Source of the DNA: Adiantum capillus-veneris
Lineage: Eukaryota; Streptophyta; Polypodiopsida; Polypodiales; Pteridaceae
Direction: 5' to 3'
Assembly: GCA_014529385.2 (NCBI GenBank)
Contig: CM043952.1
Location: forward strand, 156,709,057-156,773,056
DNA length: 64,000 nt
Part shown: piece after piece, positions 20,206-31,633 of the stretch
Layout: each line of letters opens with the position of its first letter
Position numbering within the stretch: position 1 is the stretch's first letter
The notes under the pieces: generated by a model
Seen by the model: only the letters and a program-made list of their open reading frames with translations
Told to the model about the DNA's origin: nothing
Database searches by the model: none
Made by a program: the position numbers and the translations under genes

Positions 20206-21157
20206 TGTTATGGCGGTTACGCCGCTAGCGGAAGCTAAATAGCGAGAACTCAACCAACAACAGAAATTGTCAGACGAGGACGGAGCTTGACCCGCAGGCG
20301 CATGGAAACAACTAGGTGGGTGTCAAATCACCTACTCGACCTTCTAATGACAATCACTACTAAGGAAATCAAATCTAAGTTCTAAAATACGCAAATGACT
20401 GAAATCCGTACTACGAACAAATGCTATACGAAACAGGATCTAGAATCATTGAATCGATCTCAAACTCAAGGGGAAGTCTATACACTAGGTAAGAACAACA
20501 CCCTAAAGACTTGAACTGCAAAATCAACCTATAACCACTCCGTGTGGTAAACGCGTATGAAGACAGGCCGAAAAATACAGGTGACCGAAACTTGACCCCG
20601 ATGGTACTAATGTGTAGCTCTACTCGTTGTGGTTCTATAGATATGCTGCATGCTCTATTCCGACACACGAGTTGGAAGAAAACTCACACTGAAGCTCGTA
20701 GGAACTTACCACACATAGAAGCCGATAGCGCGCACTCTTGGTATCTGTGCGTAGCTCTCGCCGTTGCTAACACAATGGTGGTGTCGCTTCTCCAATGGCG
20801 GCTCCGTAGCTCGCGTAGCAAGTAGATAAGACTCTCTCTCTCTCTCTCTCTCAGACACAGTCACGGCGCTCAAAAACTCACTTTGATTAATAATCTGAAT
20901 CTTCTTTTAGGTTACAAAACTTTGGCTTATATACCTCAGCCTTGGAGGTGAGAACATCTCTAACTAATTACATCGGCAAGTGAAATTACTTCGGGATTAC
21001 AAGCCGGAAACTCAATTGAGTCCCGTTACTTAATGAATGGCTCAATTCAAAATCAATGTCGGAAAGACATTTATTACAATCAATGGTTACAAAAATGATG
21101 AGTGTGAGCAAAAATGTGGGTGTGATCCTCTGGGTGTGATCCTCTGCTGGCTCAACA
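20206..21157 (-). repeat. Gy3 5' LTR
   Basis: 952 bp with TG...CA ends; longer than the 3' LTR by four bases in a TC run and by a 14-bp tandem duplication near its U3 end (about 21117-21145). Confidence 0.95.
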
Positions 21158-21960
21158 GACTTCAAAGCTGAAATTTCTTCCAAGTGCTTGCCAGCAATCA
21201 ACATGTCATCCACATACAAAATAAGGATCAACCAACTACCATCCTTAGCCTTCTTTGTATATATACAGTGATCGAACTCACTACGTTTGTAGCCTTGAGA
21301 AAGCATAAACTTGTGGAACTTATGGTACCATGCCCTCGGTGATTGTTTTAAGCCATAAAGACTCTTTAACAACTGGCATACCAAATCTTCTTTGCCTTTC
21401 TCAACAAACCCTTCTGGCTGCTGCATGTAAATTTCCACATCTAGATCACCATGCAAGAACGCTGTCTTGACATCCATTTGGTGCAACACCAAATCTAATA
21501 TGGCAACCAATGCAAGAAAACATCTCAATGTAGTCATCTTGACCACCGGAGAGAAGACTTCATCAAAGTCAATGCCTTGTTCTTGCTTAAAGCCCTTGGC
21601 AACAAGCCTTGCTTTGTACTTTGGCTGACTATCATGAGCGGTGATCTTATACCTGTAAACCCATTTACAAGGTAGAGTCTTTTTGCCCTGTGGTAATTTA
21701 ACTAGCTTCCATGTCTAGTTTTTATACAGAGCTGTCATCTCTAACTGCATGGCCAATTGCCAATTCCCGGAGTCCTTCATTTGCACTGCTTCCTTGTAAC
21801 ATGAAGGCTCATTGCAATCAGTCAACATGACATAGTTCATAGATGGAACAAACCGATCAGGAGGTCGCGTGATACGTCTAGATCTACGCAAAATAGGTGG
21901 CTCAGGCTCAGCCACAGCCTGTGGATCCTATCTATCCTGTCCTTGCTCCTCTTGAGCCCT
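21158..21960 (-). pseudogene. Cop2 RT N-terminal part
   Basis: Sense reading gives the basic box before RT (RRSRRITRPPDRFVPS), an in-frame TAG in ALYKN-stop-TWKLVKLP, then the conserved start of copia RT (CKWVYRYKI, YKARLVAKGFKQEQGIDF), the palm (QMDVKTAFLHGDL, YGLKQSPRAWY) and the catalytic LILYVDDMLIAG. It is cut after EEISALKS by Gy3 at the GACTT duplication and resumes at 5443. Apart from one stop the RT is in good order. Confidence 0.92.
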
Positions 21961-23400
21961 AACATTTTGTCTTGCACGTGCAGGTCCATCTTCTTGGAAG
22001 ACAACTCTTCTAATTTCCTCAACCCTCTCTGGTTTAGAATGATATTTGGATTCATTAAAGTGAACATCATTGTTGCGGATAACCTTTTTGGATTCGGATC
22101 CCAAAGTCTGTACCCCATCTCACCAGAATTACCATAGCCTAGAAAGATGCACTTTCTACTCTTTGGCTCAAGTTTGTTCCTAAATTCCTTTGGAACGTGA
22201 GTATATGCCTCACAACCAAAGACTCTGAGATGCTTGTATGAGGGCATTTTGCCTGACCATACCATCTCTGGCACTGAATCCTTCTACAAAACCTTGATAG
22301 GAGATCTATTAATAAGATGAACAGATGTTGATACAGCTTCATCCCAAAACCCATTTGGCAGATGTGCATTAGACAACATACTTCTGACCCTCTCTTGTAT
22401 GGTCCTATTCATCCTCTCAGCAACACCATTTTGAGGAGGATTGTAAGGAGCAGTAAGTTCACGTTTTATACCTTTTGACTCACAAAAGTCCTGAAAGGCC
22501 TTTGAAACATACTCTCCACCATTGTCAGTGCGTAAGCATTTAAGCTTCTTGCCACTCTGATTCTCCACAAGTGTCACAAACGTTTTGAAAACACTAAACG
22601 CTTCATCCTTGTGCTTGAGAAAGTAAACCCATACTTTCCTCGAGTAATCATCTATAAATGTCATAAAGTAAGAAGCTCCCCCTAGAGATAGGAGGCATAG
22701 GTCCACACAAATCACTATGAACAAGTGCCAACTGTGTATCTCTTCTACTGCTTCTATGCTTATGTGGCTGCTGTGTTTGCTTACCATACAGACAATGTTC
22801 ACAGAATTCAAAATCATTAAATGAAAAGCCAGGAAAATAACCAGAACGAGACAAGATTTCCATTCCCTTCTTGGACATATGTCCTAACCGGCTATGCCAC
22901 AAAGAAACGTTCGGCTGCTCGGTTACATTGATTACATTTTTAGAGACATTTGATACATAAATCATGTAAAGTCCTCCAGACTTTACTCCATGTGCTACTA
23001 TCATCGAACCCTTGGATATCTTCCACATGTTTTGTCCAAAAGTGGTGACGTAGCCAACATCATCAAGTAAACCTGTGCTGATCAAGCTTTTTGTAATTGC
23101 GGGAACATGTCTCACATTCTTCAGCATGAAAGAAGAGCCATTCTGAAACTTCAATTGAACATCTCCAACACCTAAGATCTCACATGTCTGCCCATTGCCT
23201 AGCCGAACATGATCTTTAGTGGTCACATAAGAGGTAAACCACTCCTTGTTTGGAGACACATGAAGTGATGCCCCTGAGTCTATAATCCAGTCACTCAGTG
23301 CATTTCCATCAGATGCTGTAAGAAGAGCTGAGTCCATTGTATTCTTCAAGAAGTAGATGTCTCCTGACACTAGACTGTCATCCTCTGCAACAATGTTTGT
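21961..23400 (-). pseudogene. Cop2 protease, GAG-pre-integrase and integrase
   Basis: Contains WIIDSGASLHVS (protease D-S-G near 23275), LWHSRLGHMSKKGMEIL with C-x2-C-like residues (zinc-binding GAG-pre-integrase), VHSDLCGPM (first Asp), CLRTDNGGEY (second Asp) and PQNGVAERMNRT (Glu), followed by the HLRVFGCEAYTHVP segment. A frameshift lies near 22650-22680, at the join VHSDLCGPM/GGASYFMTF, and another near 22260. The catalytic residues are all present. Confidence 0.9.
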
Positions 23401-24234
23401 CACATTTATTTCTTGAATCTTCATTGAGGACTTGTTCTTCTCACCATGGTCTTCAGCTTTCTCTTTGCCTTTTTCTGCTTTCCATTCTCTGCAGTCTCTT
23501 TTCATGTGACCCTTCTTGCCACAATGATAGCATTCTATTTCACTCTTGCCTTTAGCACTGCGGGACTTGCTACGAGACTGATTCCTCTTTCCACCTTTGT
23601 ACTTTTCTTTTGTCCTTCCCCTGACAACTAAGGCTGTTCCTTTGCCTTTGTCCATTGTCTTTCTATTGGTTTCTTCAGTAAGCAGACTTCCTTCTACACC
23701 TGCTATGTTCAAACCATCTGGAGGTGCAGAATTACTCAAAGCTGTGCGAAAAGTGTCCCAACTTTCCGGCAATGTGATCAACAGGAACATAGCTCTAACA
23801 GGTTCATCAAACTTGACACCTTGAGCTGACAACTGACTGTAGATGGTGTTGAATTCATTCAGATGATTGGACATAGGTGTCCCTTCTTTCATCTTCAAGT
23901 CAACAAGCTTCTTAAGCTAGTATACCTGTGAAGCTGCACTCTGCTTCTCATAAAGATCACTCAGCTTTGTCCATGCTTCATAAGCCGACATCTCGTCTGC
24001 TACATTGAAGTAAACGCTTTCTGCCAAAGTCAGCATAATGGTAGAAAGTGCCAATTCATCCATTTCACTCCATTCATCTTTGTCCATATCTTGTGGTTTT
24101 ATCCCCTTGAGCTTTATAGGTTTTATCTGCTTCTTTTGTACCAATACGTGCCAAATCTGCTTCTTCCACAATGGGAAATTGGTTCCATCCAGCTTCTTGA
24201 TATTGTAAAGAGCAATGTCCTGTGATCCAGCCAT
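23401..24234 (-). pseudogene. Cop2 gag
   Basis: Starts at an ATG at 24234 (MAGSQDIALYNIKKLDGTNF, the usual copia gag opening with FPLWKKQI). An in-frame TAG follows QVY at 23917, then LKKLVDLKMKEGTPMSNHLNEF and the zinc knuckle CYHCGKKGHMKRDC near 23530. One stop is the only damage seen. Confidence 0.88.
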
Positions 24235-25458
24235 AGCTACGCTTCACAGTAGTTTACTTTACTGGGAAAAATTCGGCAGAGTTTCCCCTGTAAACTGACC
24301 TCTGAACCAATATCAACCTGTCAAATGAACCAAGAAAGCTTCAGATTCTGCAAAAATTTCGGCAGAGTCTGCTTTGTAAAATGGCTCTGGTGTACTCAAA
24401 AACAGACCAAAAAACAACTCAAAAAACTTTGTCTCTCTGACACTGTAAGCTGTGGGTAAACCTGTCCTGCACCTGTACTGTCTCTCATTGTCCTGTCACT
24501 GTCCTGTAAGCATAGACTGCGACAATGCCTCAACGGCAGTAAAGCAAAGATGCAATCCCAACTGTCTAACTCACAGTCAATACATCCTAGCTGCCTTTCT
24601 AAGGGTGCTCGAGGGATCGCTCCAAGACCTGTATCACCGAAAGGATCTCAACATTTGAGAATCCCCCAGCTCAATAAAACCTCACTCGACCCTCAACAAA
24701 GGCTGCAGTGAATCTGACAATACATAGACTTCCCACAAAATCATACATCCACAAATTTCCCACTATATGCTGTAACCGTTGCGGCGGTTGTTTGCTGCGT
24801 GACTCACAGCCAACAAACCCTCAACAGACATACATCATCTCTGACAATACATAGACTTCCCACAAAATCATACATCCACAAATTTCCCACTATATGTTGT
24901 AACCGTTGCGGCGGTTGTTTGCTGCGTGACTCACAGCCAGCAAACCCTCAACAGACATACATCATCTCTGACAATACATCCCATGTGGAAGTACCTGCAA
25001 TGTCATGATGAAATTTGGAATATCAAGCAGCAAACACAAGCTACCTGATGAACTAGTGGATGTCGCCTACAGTCTGTGTGTAGATGCGCCCGTGTCGTAT
25101 GTGACACGCCTCCAAGAACTGTGAGCCGCCCTTCGATGTGTAGACAACCACAAATCAACACTCTGGGAGTGCCGATATCCTCAGCACCTACAATCGTAGG
25201 CCGAAACCCCAAATTTGCAGAGTCGGATCTGCACTCGTCGAGACCACGTAGTCGAAAATGGCCTGCGCAGAACTTTGTCGAAGCCGAACGGTGGTCGAGA
25301 TGACCTTAGAATGAAATTCTGAGAACACCAAGCCCTTCAGGCTTGCCCACTGGATTTGGGGCCGTGTCTTCGCCTGTCGAATCTCACTCCAATCTGAGCA
25401 GGTGACTCTAGCTTCCTGTAGTGCCGCCCCGAGCCTCGATCTGAGCTCTAATACCAGT
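24235..25458 (-). other. Cop2 untranslated leader with a 127-bp tandem duplication
   Basis: 1.2-kb leader between PBS and gag. A unit starting TCTGACAATACATAGAC at 24713 is repeated at 24840 (period 127) with two or three changes, and a third partial copy begins at 24967. I see no supported coding sequence. Confidence 0.75.
25445..25456 (-). other. Cop2 primer-binding site
   Basis: TGGTATTAGAGC on the minus strand, one mismatch from the tRNA-iMet-complementary TGGTATCAGAGC, beside the 5' LTR. Confidence 0.85.
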
Positions 25459-25650
25459 TGAAGGAGTACGAGTGGAAGTGTGACGCAAGAGAGAGTGCGA
25501 GAAGAAGAGCACGACGATATGGTGAACTCGCTCTACTGTAATGTGTAGAGCATAGTGAGTTCTTATTAGGTTTTTACAAAAGAATATGTGTACATACCTG
25601 GCGGCCTGCCCACTTACCTGGGCGACCACATTGGGCTTTATACCCCAACA
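25459..25650 (-). repeat. Cop2 5' LTR
   Basis: 192 bp, same ends as 4257-4448; followed by the target duplication CCTTG at 25651-25655. Confidence 0.95.
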
Positions 25651-25744
25651 CCTTGTCCCACTTACCCTATTGCAATGAACAAGTCCAAACTTTCATGGAC
25701 AACTTAAGGACCTCTCTTCTTAAGCAACTAAAAAGAAACCAATA

Positions 25745-25756
25745 GCTCTGATACCA
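25745..25756 (-). other. Gy1 primer-binding site
   Basis: TGGTATCAGAGC, perfect tRNA-iMet-type site, one base from the Gy1 LTR. The Gy1 leader continues leftward to 25651 and resumes at 4256. Confidence 0.9.
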
Positions 25757-25757
25757 A

Positions 25758-27225
25758 TGTAATGGAAATGGCCTATGAACATTCAGAATAACATAATTAA
25801 GAGAACTATAGTGAGCATTTTTATGAGACTACTTTGAGAACATAGAGGGCGAACTTAGTTAGCGGTAGAAACACAACCATTATACTTAATTAACTTGGCA
25901 TGAACAATACTTTTGCAAGAGAGAGAATTAGAGAACATGACAACAGTTGAGGTTGGTCCCCCCTCCAATAGGATTCTGTATTATAGATTATCCCATAAAG
26001 AGAGACTTGGTACAATACAATCTTTGTGTTTGTTGTAACCTAGGTCATGCAATGAAGATGGAAAGCTTCATGCATCACGAGCATAACATAAAATTTGTAA
26101 AAACATTAACCATCCCCGGCCTCAGGCCCAACAAGGCCTCAAACACCTTCAAAGGTGGAGAGAGCTAGCGGGGAATGAGGGTAGGGAAGAGGAAGAAGAA
26201 GTAACATACGAGAAAGAGATAGTTCCTCACTGATCATCACTCCTCTTGCATAGCATAGCATAATAGCATAATAATGATGATGAAGAAGATGGCAAGCTTA
26301 AGCATTGAAGATTGGCTCTTGGTTGGATTTGCATTCCATAGCCAAGAGTGCTGGTGTAGGCTCTCAACAAGCTTGGAGAAGGAGATGGAGCTCTTGCACT
26401 TTGCCAAGCAAGAAAATAAACTTGTGAGAGTGTGTGTGAGAGAGTATACCTCCCAAGAACACCCGTAGATTCTCTTGGTCCACCCCTCCTTGTAGCTCAA
26501 GATGAAATTTGATGTGACCCCTACAAGCCTAGCCAATCACATGCTTTAGTCATATCAAGCAACCATGCCAGCATTAGGACAAGTGTCCTTCTTACCCCTT
26601 TGAGAGAGAGGGCTTGATAAATGCTTAAACAACTAATTTAATTAGCTAAAAGATTATTGGACCCCTTTAGAGGCCAACCAATAGGCTTCAGGAACCTTAT
26701 GAGGGCAACATGAAGAGGATCTTGACATGTGTCCTTGTTGCCTCTTTAGACTAGGCTTCCCTTGTGTGAGGGTGTGTGTGTTCTCTCTCATGCTCCTACA
26801 AGTAGGGCTCACCCCCCCATGTGTAGGGATCCTTGTTGAATTTTGGAATACCTAAGCCCCTCAAACACCTTAGTCATTAAGCACTTCAAGCACCTTAGTT
26901 AGCAAGCATGACAAGCACCTCAAGCTTGGGCCGGGTTCCCACCTCAAGCACAACCCTAGCCTGCCTAAGGTCAAATGACTTGTCACACTAACCTTTGGAG
27001 GTCTTTAATGAAGCTAACCCTAAGGTCTTTAAGCTCCATAAGCTAACCTTGCTCTTTGGCAGACCATCTCTCAATTGGAATCCTTTAACCTTGGCCCCCT
27101 GTTGAGATAGATTCATAAGCACATGTCTATATTCCAACCCTTGTTCCCATTTATACTCCCACATTAAATGATCAGTTTAATATGAGAAAATCATTTGGGT
27201 GTGTTAGATATTAGATTTTATGACA
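25758..27225 (-). repeat. Gy1 5' LTR
   Basis: 1468 bp with TGTAATGG...TTTATGACA ends on the plus strand. Both ends and most of its length are matched by the inverted solo LTR at 50755-53578. It is followed at 27226 by the sequence of another, older element. Confidence 0.88.
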
Positions 27226-29519
27226 TCTAGATTTTCTTGGGATTTTCAAGTTTTACCGTAGGTTTATAAAAATCTATGTTCAAATTGTTGTTCCTATGAT
27301 GGACCAGCTAAAATCTAAGGGAAAAACCTTTCAGTGGGGTGAAGCTCAACAGAAAAATTTTGATGCACTCAAGGTCTCTCTAGCTCTACACCCACTTTAG
27401 CTATTGTGGACCCCACGATACCTTTTGTGCTTAAAACAGATGCTACTAATTGTGCTATTGGAGCAGTCCTTTTTCCAAGTAGGAAGGCCAATTGCATTTG
27501 AAAGCAAGAAACTTGATTCTGCACAATAGAACTAGTTTGCTTATGAAAGAGACATTTATGCAATAGTGTTTTCTTTGAAACATGGCGACATTATTTGTAT
27601 GGTGCTCAATTTGAAATTGTGTTTGACCATGAAAGTATAAAGTGGTTTACACAACAATCTGATTTGAAAGGCCGAAAGGCCACGTGGACTAAGATTCTTC
27701 ACGAGTATGATGCAATCTCTTATATCGTAAAGGTTGATATAACGTGGTGGCTGATGCTATGAGTAGAATGCCTAATATCAAATCTCTTTTGTTCATGAAA
27801 CTTAAAAATTATTTTTGGATTCTCTTAAAGGTATATGTGAGCACGATGATGCATACATACTTTGAGGTGTGGGGCCATGTCAAAAAGAGGGATCCTTCTC
27901 ACTCCAATGTTGGTAGTGTGTCTATTTCCTCCATACTCAATTCTCCTCTTTCAAATGATGAGCTAACTCGATGGAAAAAAATTCCATTGAAAATGGGTAC
28001 CTTCTCCACAAGGGGTGAGTTGTGTATCCACGGATGGAGACATTCGGTGCCAAATTCTTTATGAATATCATGACAGTCCAAGTGCAAGGCACCTAAGCAT
28101 AAGAAAAACTTATGCAATTGTACAACAACAATTTTACTAGGCCAAGGTTACATGGGTACTACGCGTTGCATTGCCAAAAATGTCAAGTTAATAAAGTAGA
28201 GTACCTGAAAGTAGGAAGTCTCTTGCATCCGTTGGAGACTCCCAATGGTAAATGGGAGAGTATCTCTATTAACTTCATTGTGGGTTTACCAACCATTGTA
28301 CCATGTCATGAATCGGTATGGATGGTTGTCGATTGGCTGACTAAAATTTTTAAGTTTATTCCAACCAAATCCATTATTAAAACTCCAGAGTTAGCTCTTT
28401 ATTTGTTGACAATTTGTACATGTTATATGCATTGCCCAACGATATTGTGAGTGATCGTGATCCCAAGTTCAATAGTCATTTTAGGAGGGATGTGTTTAAA
28501 CAATTGAGAACAGGTTATATGGATTGCCCATCAATATGGTGAGTGATACTGACCCCAAGTTCAATAGTCATTTTAAGAGGGCTGTGTTTAAACAATTGGA
28601 ACATGTTATATAAATTGCCCAAGAATATTGTGAGTGATCGTGATCCCAAGCTCAATAGTCATTTTAGGAGGGCTATGTTTAAACAATTGGGAGCACAACT
28701 CAAACTCAATATTGCAGATCATCAAGAGACGGATGGCTAGACTGAACGTGTTAATCAGGTGCTAGAGAATATACTAAGAGCATATGTTATAAAAAAGAAA
28801 TCTAATCGGGAAGATTATCTTCCTATTTTAGAGTTTGCTTACAATAGTGCAAAGCATGTTATGATCGGGTTTATTCCTTTCATGCTTATGTATGGTTTTC
28901 AACCTAGATCACCAGTTAGGTTGGGGTTGGTGACTAAAAAAACTTCAGCAGGTGAAGGAATTTATCCAAGATCATAAGGATATTCTAAAATTACTTGTCA
29001 AAATGTTTCGACAAGCACATGATCGATATAAAAAGTACGATGATGAGAAACGTCGACAAGTAACCTTCATGGAAGAAGAAGAGGTATTTTTACGTGCGGT
29101 AGAGCATTCAAAAAGTCTAAAAAGTGGTCAATGCCTAAATTATCTCCTAGATATGGTGGGCCTTTTAAAATACTCAAGCGAGTTAGGGATATTTCTTACA
29201 AACTTTCTTTACCTGCACACTCTTGTATCCATCCAATTTATCATGTAAGTCGTTTACGTTAACACTTGCATAGGGGCAACGATGTCATTGACCAAAGGTT
29301 TTGGTTGATTTCATTTAACCTCCAACCCTATCGCATGAACTCGAGCTTATATTAGACTACCATAATTTGTGTACTTGTCATCATGTGCGTCGTCAAGCAT
29401 TAGTTAAGTGGAAAGACTGGCATGAAGAAGGTGCCACTTGGGAAAGCATTAGTGTTCTTAAGAAGAAATACCCCACTTTTGTTTTCAAGAATGAAAACAC
29501 TTCTCCAAGGGGCGAGTAA
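27226..29519 (+). pseudogene. Decayed plus-strand chromovirus pol (RT thumb to chromodomain)
   Basis: Older element into which Gy1 inserted. Fragments in plus-strand order: RT thumb (MDQLKSKGKTFQWGEAQQKN), RNase H bits (RPIAFESKKLD), an integrase zinc segment (CQKCQVNKVEYLKVG), core (SISINFIVGLP, IVSDRDPKLNSHF), NSAKHVMIGFIPFMLMYGFQ, and a chromodomain-like end (ALVKWKDWHEEGATWES). Many stops and frameshifts. A 91-92-bp segment with the second catalytic Asp is present three times in tandem (28419-28692). The upstream half must lie left of the window. Confidence 0.85.
28419..28692 (+). repeat. Triplicated 91-bp segment within integrase core
   Basis: Units 28419-28510, 28511-28601 and 28602-28692 each contain GAGTGAT...GACCCCAAG or GATCCCAAG, then TTCAATAGTCATTTTA and GTTTAAACAATTG. 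They differ by several substitutions, so the duplication is not recent. Confidence 0.9.
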
Positions 29520-30720
29520 TGTGAGGTCAAGGATAGTGTGAAGCGCAAGGGCTCGGGGGTTGCCTATAAGTAGGCAGATGCCTAGGTGGAGAGCTAGGCT
29601 TCACATCCCCTGGCCTTAAATAGATGCCCTATGAGCTCTCATTAAGAGCACCTCTTGTAACGAACTTCAAGCTATTACATATGATTGCAAAAGTGTGTAG
29701 AACTTAGACAATCACTAAGGCAATGAGAATAGACATAAGATATACTAAAAAATGCACACAATAGAGGATCCTAACCTTACAATCATTGTCTACACAAGTT
29801 GCACTTTCATTCTATTGGTCCATCACACTTTATCTCATCTCTAAAGCCTTTAGAGGTAACTTCCATGTAAGTTCATGCTTCGACAACTAAACCTGGTTTG
29901 AGATGTCTATTTTTAGAAGCAAGGAACATGGTAGATGGCATGTTATTTGTGATGCAATGGCCAAGATAAACGCATAAATAGGACTCTGAAGACCATTATA
30001 AGGAAGATTACGTAAAAGGAACCTCATAACTAGAGTTTGAGGGTTTACACTTTGGGCTTATAGAACATTTTACAAGGTGACAACATGCCTAACATAATTC
30101 AAACTGGTATATGAGACTAAGGCTATTGTTTTCCTAGACATAATGGTTCTCAGTTTGAGAACGACTTTAGAGTCAAGGATCAATTTTGACATCACCCAAG
30201 GAAGAGTTTGGACAACTTGTCAGCTCTAGATGAAATCAAAGAAAAAGCTATCTTTGGAGCAAAAGATCATTCAACAAAGAAGCTATCACTGGCATGACAT
30301 GAAGTTAATGCATAGACAGGTGAAGTAGGAAGATTTGGTTCTACTTTACTAGTCTATACTAGGCTCAAAGAAACCTATTTGAAGATATCATGGTCAAGCT
30401 AAAGGTCTTGTTCGAATTGAGGTTTCCTAGAGTGTATAATGGGGGTATTATAAAGGTCAACCACATTACTGAATGTCCAGTGAGGGTAGCTAGGAAGAAG
30501 ATGAAGTAGAAGAAATGCCTTTGAAAGATAACTCGTCTAACACTAAAGAAGGGGTTGATGTGAATCTGGGTGATTTATTTAGTGTCATTGATACCGATGT
30601 GTTTGAATTGGTTAATGAAGTAATATTAGCTACAAAGCTACAAATGATGGCAAACAAAAGATTGTATGGCACCTTTTGTAAAATTCTCATTAATTTATGA
30701 AGTCGATCAATTTAACTTTG
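29520..30720 (+). other. Probable 3' LTR start of the decayed chromovirus, then unassigned sequence
   Basis: A purine-rich AAGGGGCGAG precedes TGTGAGGTCAAGG at about 29520, a plausible PPT and LTR start, with a TATA-like CTATAAG at 29558-29564. No matching 5' LTR is in the window. The rest (about 29900-30720) is A/T-rich and holds only short frames; I assign nothing to it. Confidence 0.4.
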
Positions 30721-31556
30721 TCATCTCAACTTGACCCCATGCGGAGTCGACACCGCACGAGACCAGCGAGAGGGAGTGGAGGTGCTCCGAGTGTGTGTGT
30801 GTTTACCTACATTTTAATAAAAAAAAGTGTGTGTTTACCTCCTCTGTGTAGCTGGTTCCGCTCATAGCCTGCAACTCTCAAGCTTGCTAGTAGTAGGCCA
30901 TGCACATGCAATACTAACATGCATATACCTAGCTTCTCCACTTGGTAGATTATGTTCTTCGCACAAAAAAAAAAAGGATTGAAGAATGGCGTTTCTCCCT
31001 AAGGTGGCCATAACACAATGTACCACGTCATTCTCAATCTTTCTTCTAATTTGTTGATCAGATTTGGGGATGCGAGCTTCAATGCATACATTCTACTGTT
31101 GCCTCACATAAAAATCATAGGCATCGTCTTGCCAATCAAGAGGCTATTGGGTGCTCCATTTCCTAAGGGGATTTCCTCATGGCCCTTTATCATGATGCCT
31201 CTACCCCATCTCATCTCGGGATGGGTAGGTGTGCTTCACACACGAGCTTCAAGTTTAATTTCAAAATAGGCCCATGTCACACACAAAAAGGTAGATAAGC
31301 TATTGGCTAACTTTTTAAGTGGGACCAATGTTTCAACCCCTTGCCCATTCTTAGATGTAGGAGCTTCGCTGCCCAGCAAGGTTGTCCACTGGACTCCACC
31401 GTGCATCTCGCAGACCCTATCACGTTTTGGCACTTGGTTGCCACGATGGCTCACACATTAGACATAGCCTGATGGCCAAGGCATAGCTGCGTGAGCCTGG
31501 GCCCTGAAGTGAAACCCTCTCTTGATTCGAGGCAATGTGCTTTGAGGGCTCATTTG
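30721..31556. other. Unassigned sequence upstream of the candidate gene start
   Basis: Contains a short TG microsatellite near 30790 and frames of up to 83 residues without recognisable motifs. I see no supported gene. Confidence 0.4.
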
Positions 31557-31600
31557 CACACACGTCCGGGCGGACGTGTGTGACAGGGTCCTATTTAAAA
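31557..31600 (+). promoter_or_regulatory. Candidate promoter: 12-bp inverted repeat with ACGT cores plus TATA-like box
   Basis: CACACACGTCCG, two bases, then its exact reverse complement (31557-31582) place two ACGT cores of the bZIP type. TATTTAAAA lies at 31592-31600, about 35 bp before the ATG at 31634. The spacing would leave a very short 5' UTR, so the TATA role is uncertain. Confidence 0.35.
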
Positions 31601-31633
31601 TCTCCCTGCACGCACCAACGTTTAGTGTAACAT

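Larger units (their letters stand above)
5444..21157 (-). mobile_element. Gy3: 15.7-kb Ty3 element lacking RT/RNase H, TSD GACTT
   Basis: Boundaries are exact: LTRs of 934 bp (left) and 952 bp (right) begin TGTTATGG and end CTCAACA on the plus strand, and GACTT occurs at 5439-5443 and 21158-21162. PBS, PPT, gag, protease and integrase place it in Ty3/gypsy; the non-iMet PBS and very long 3' region recall Athila/Tat/Ogre-type elements. Sense order: LTR, PBS, leader with four palindromes, gag plus protease-like domain, integrase, second protease-like domain, tryptophan-motif region, internal PPT, spacer with five palindromes, coiled-coil ORF, PPT, LTR. I find no RT palm (YxDD) or RNase H anywhere in it. 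It is inserted in the RT gene of Cop2. Confidence 0.95.
4257..25650 (-). mobile_element. Cop2: near-complete Ty1/copia element, TSD CCTTG, split by Gy3
   Basis: Minus-strand copia element bounded by two 192-bp LTRs beginning TGAAGGAGTACGAG and ending CCCCAACA. The 5-bp direct repeat CCTTG lies at 4252-4256 and 25651-25655. The PBS (TGGTATTAGAGC, one base from the tRNA-iMet consensus) is at 25445-25456 and a PPT at 4449-4459. Subtracting Gy3 and its duplicated 5 bp leaves about 5.7 kb, normal for a copia element. Gag, protease, integrase, RT and RNase H are all recognisable, with a few stops and frameshifts. Domain style suggests a Tork/Tnt1-like lineage, which I cannot confirm without a tree. 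Confidence 0.93.
1..27225 (-). mobile_element. Gy1: chromodomain Ty3 (chromovirus) element, interrupted and 3'-truncated by the window edge
   Basis: Minus-strand Ty3 element. Reading in its sense direction it has a 5' LTR (27225-25758), a tRNA-iMet-type primer site, a leader, gag, protease, an RT remnant, RNase H remnant, integrase and a chromodomain-like tail at the left edge. Its 3' LTR lies outside the window. The segment 4257-25650 is a later copia insertion, shown by the CCTTG duplication on both sides. All coding parts contain stops or frameshifts, and the RT fingers and palm are absent, so this copy cannot encode its own polymerase. The chromovirus assignment rests on the region after the integrase (1-330) resembling a chromodomain, and is inference from motif shape. 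Confidence 0.85.

Noticed and set aside
20411-20825. Host gene fragment captured by Gy3
   Set aside because: The sequence is entirely LTR, shared with 5649-6063, and has no match I recognise to a plant gene.
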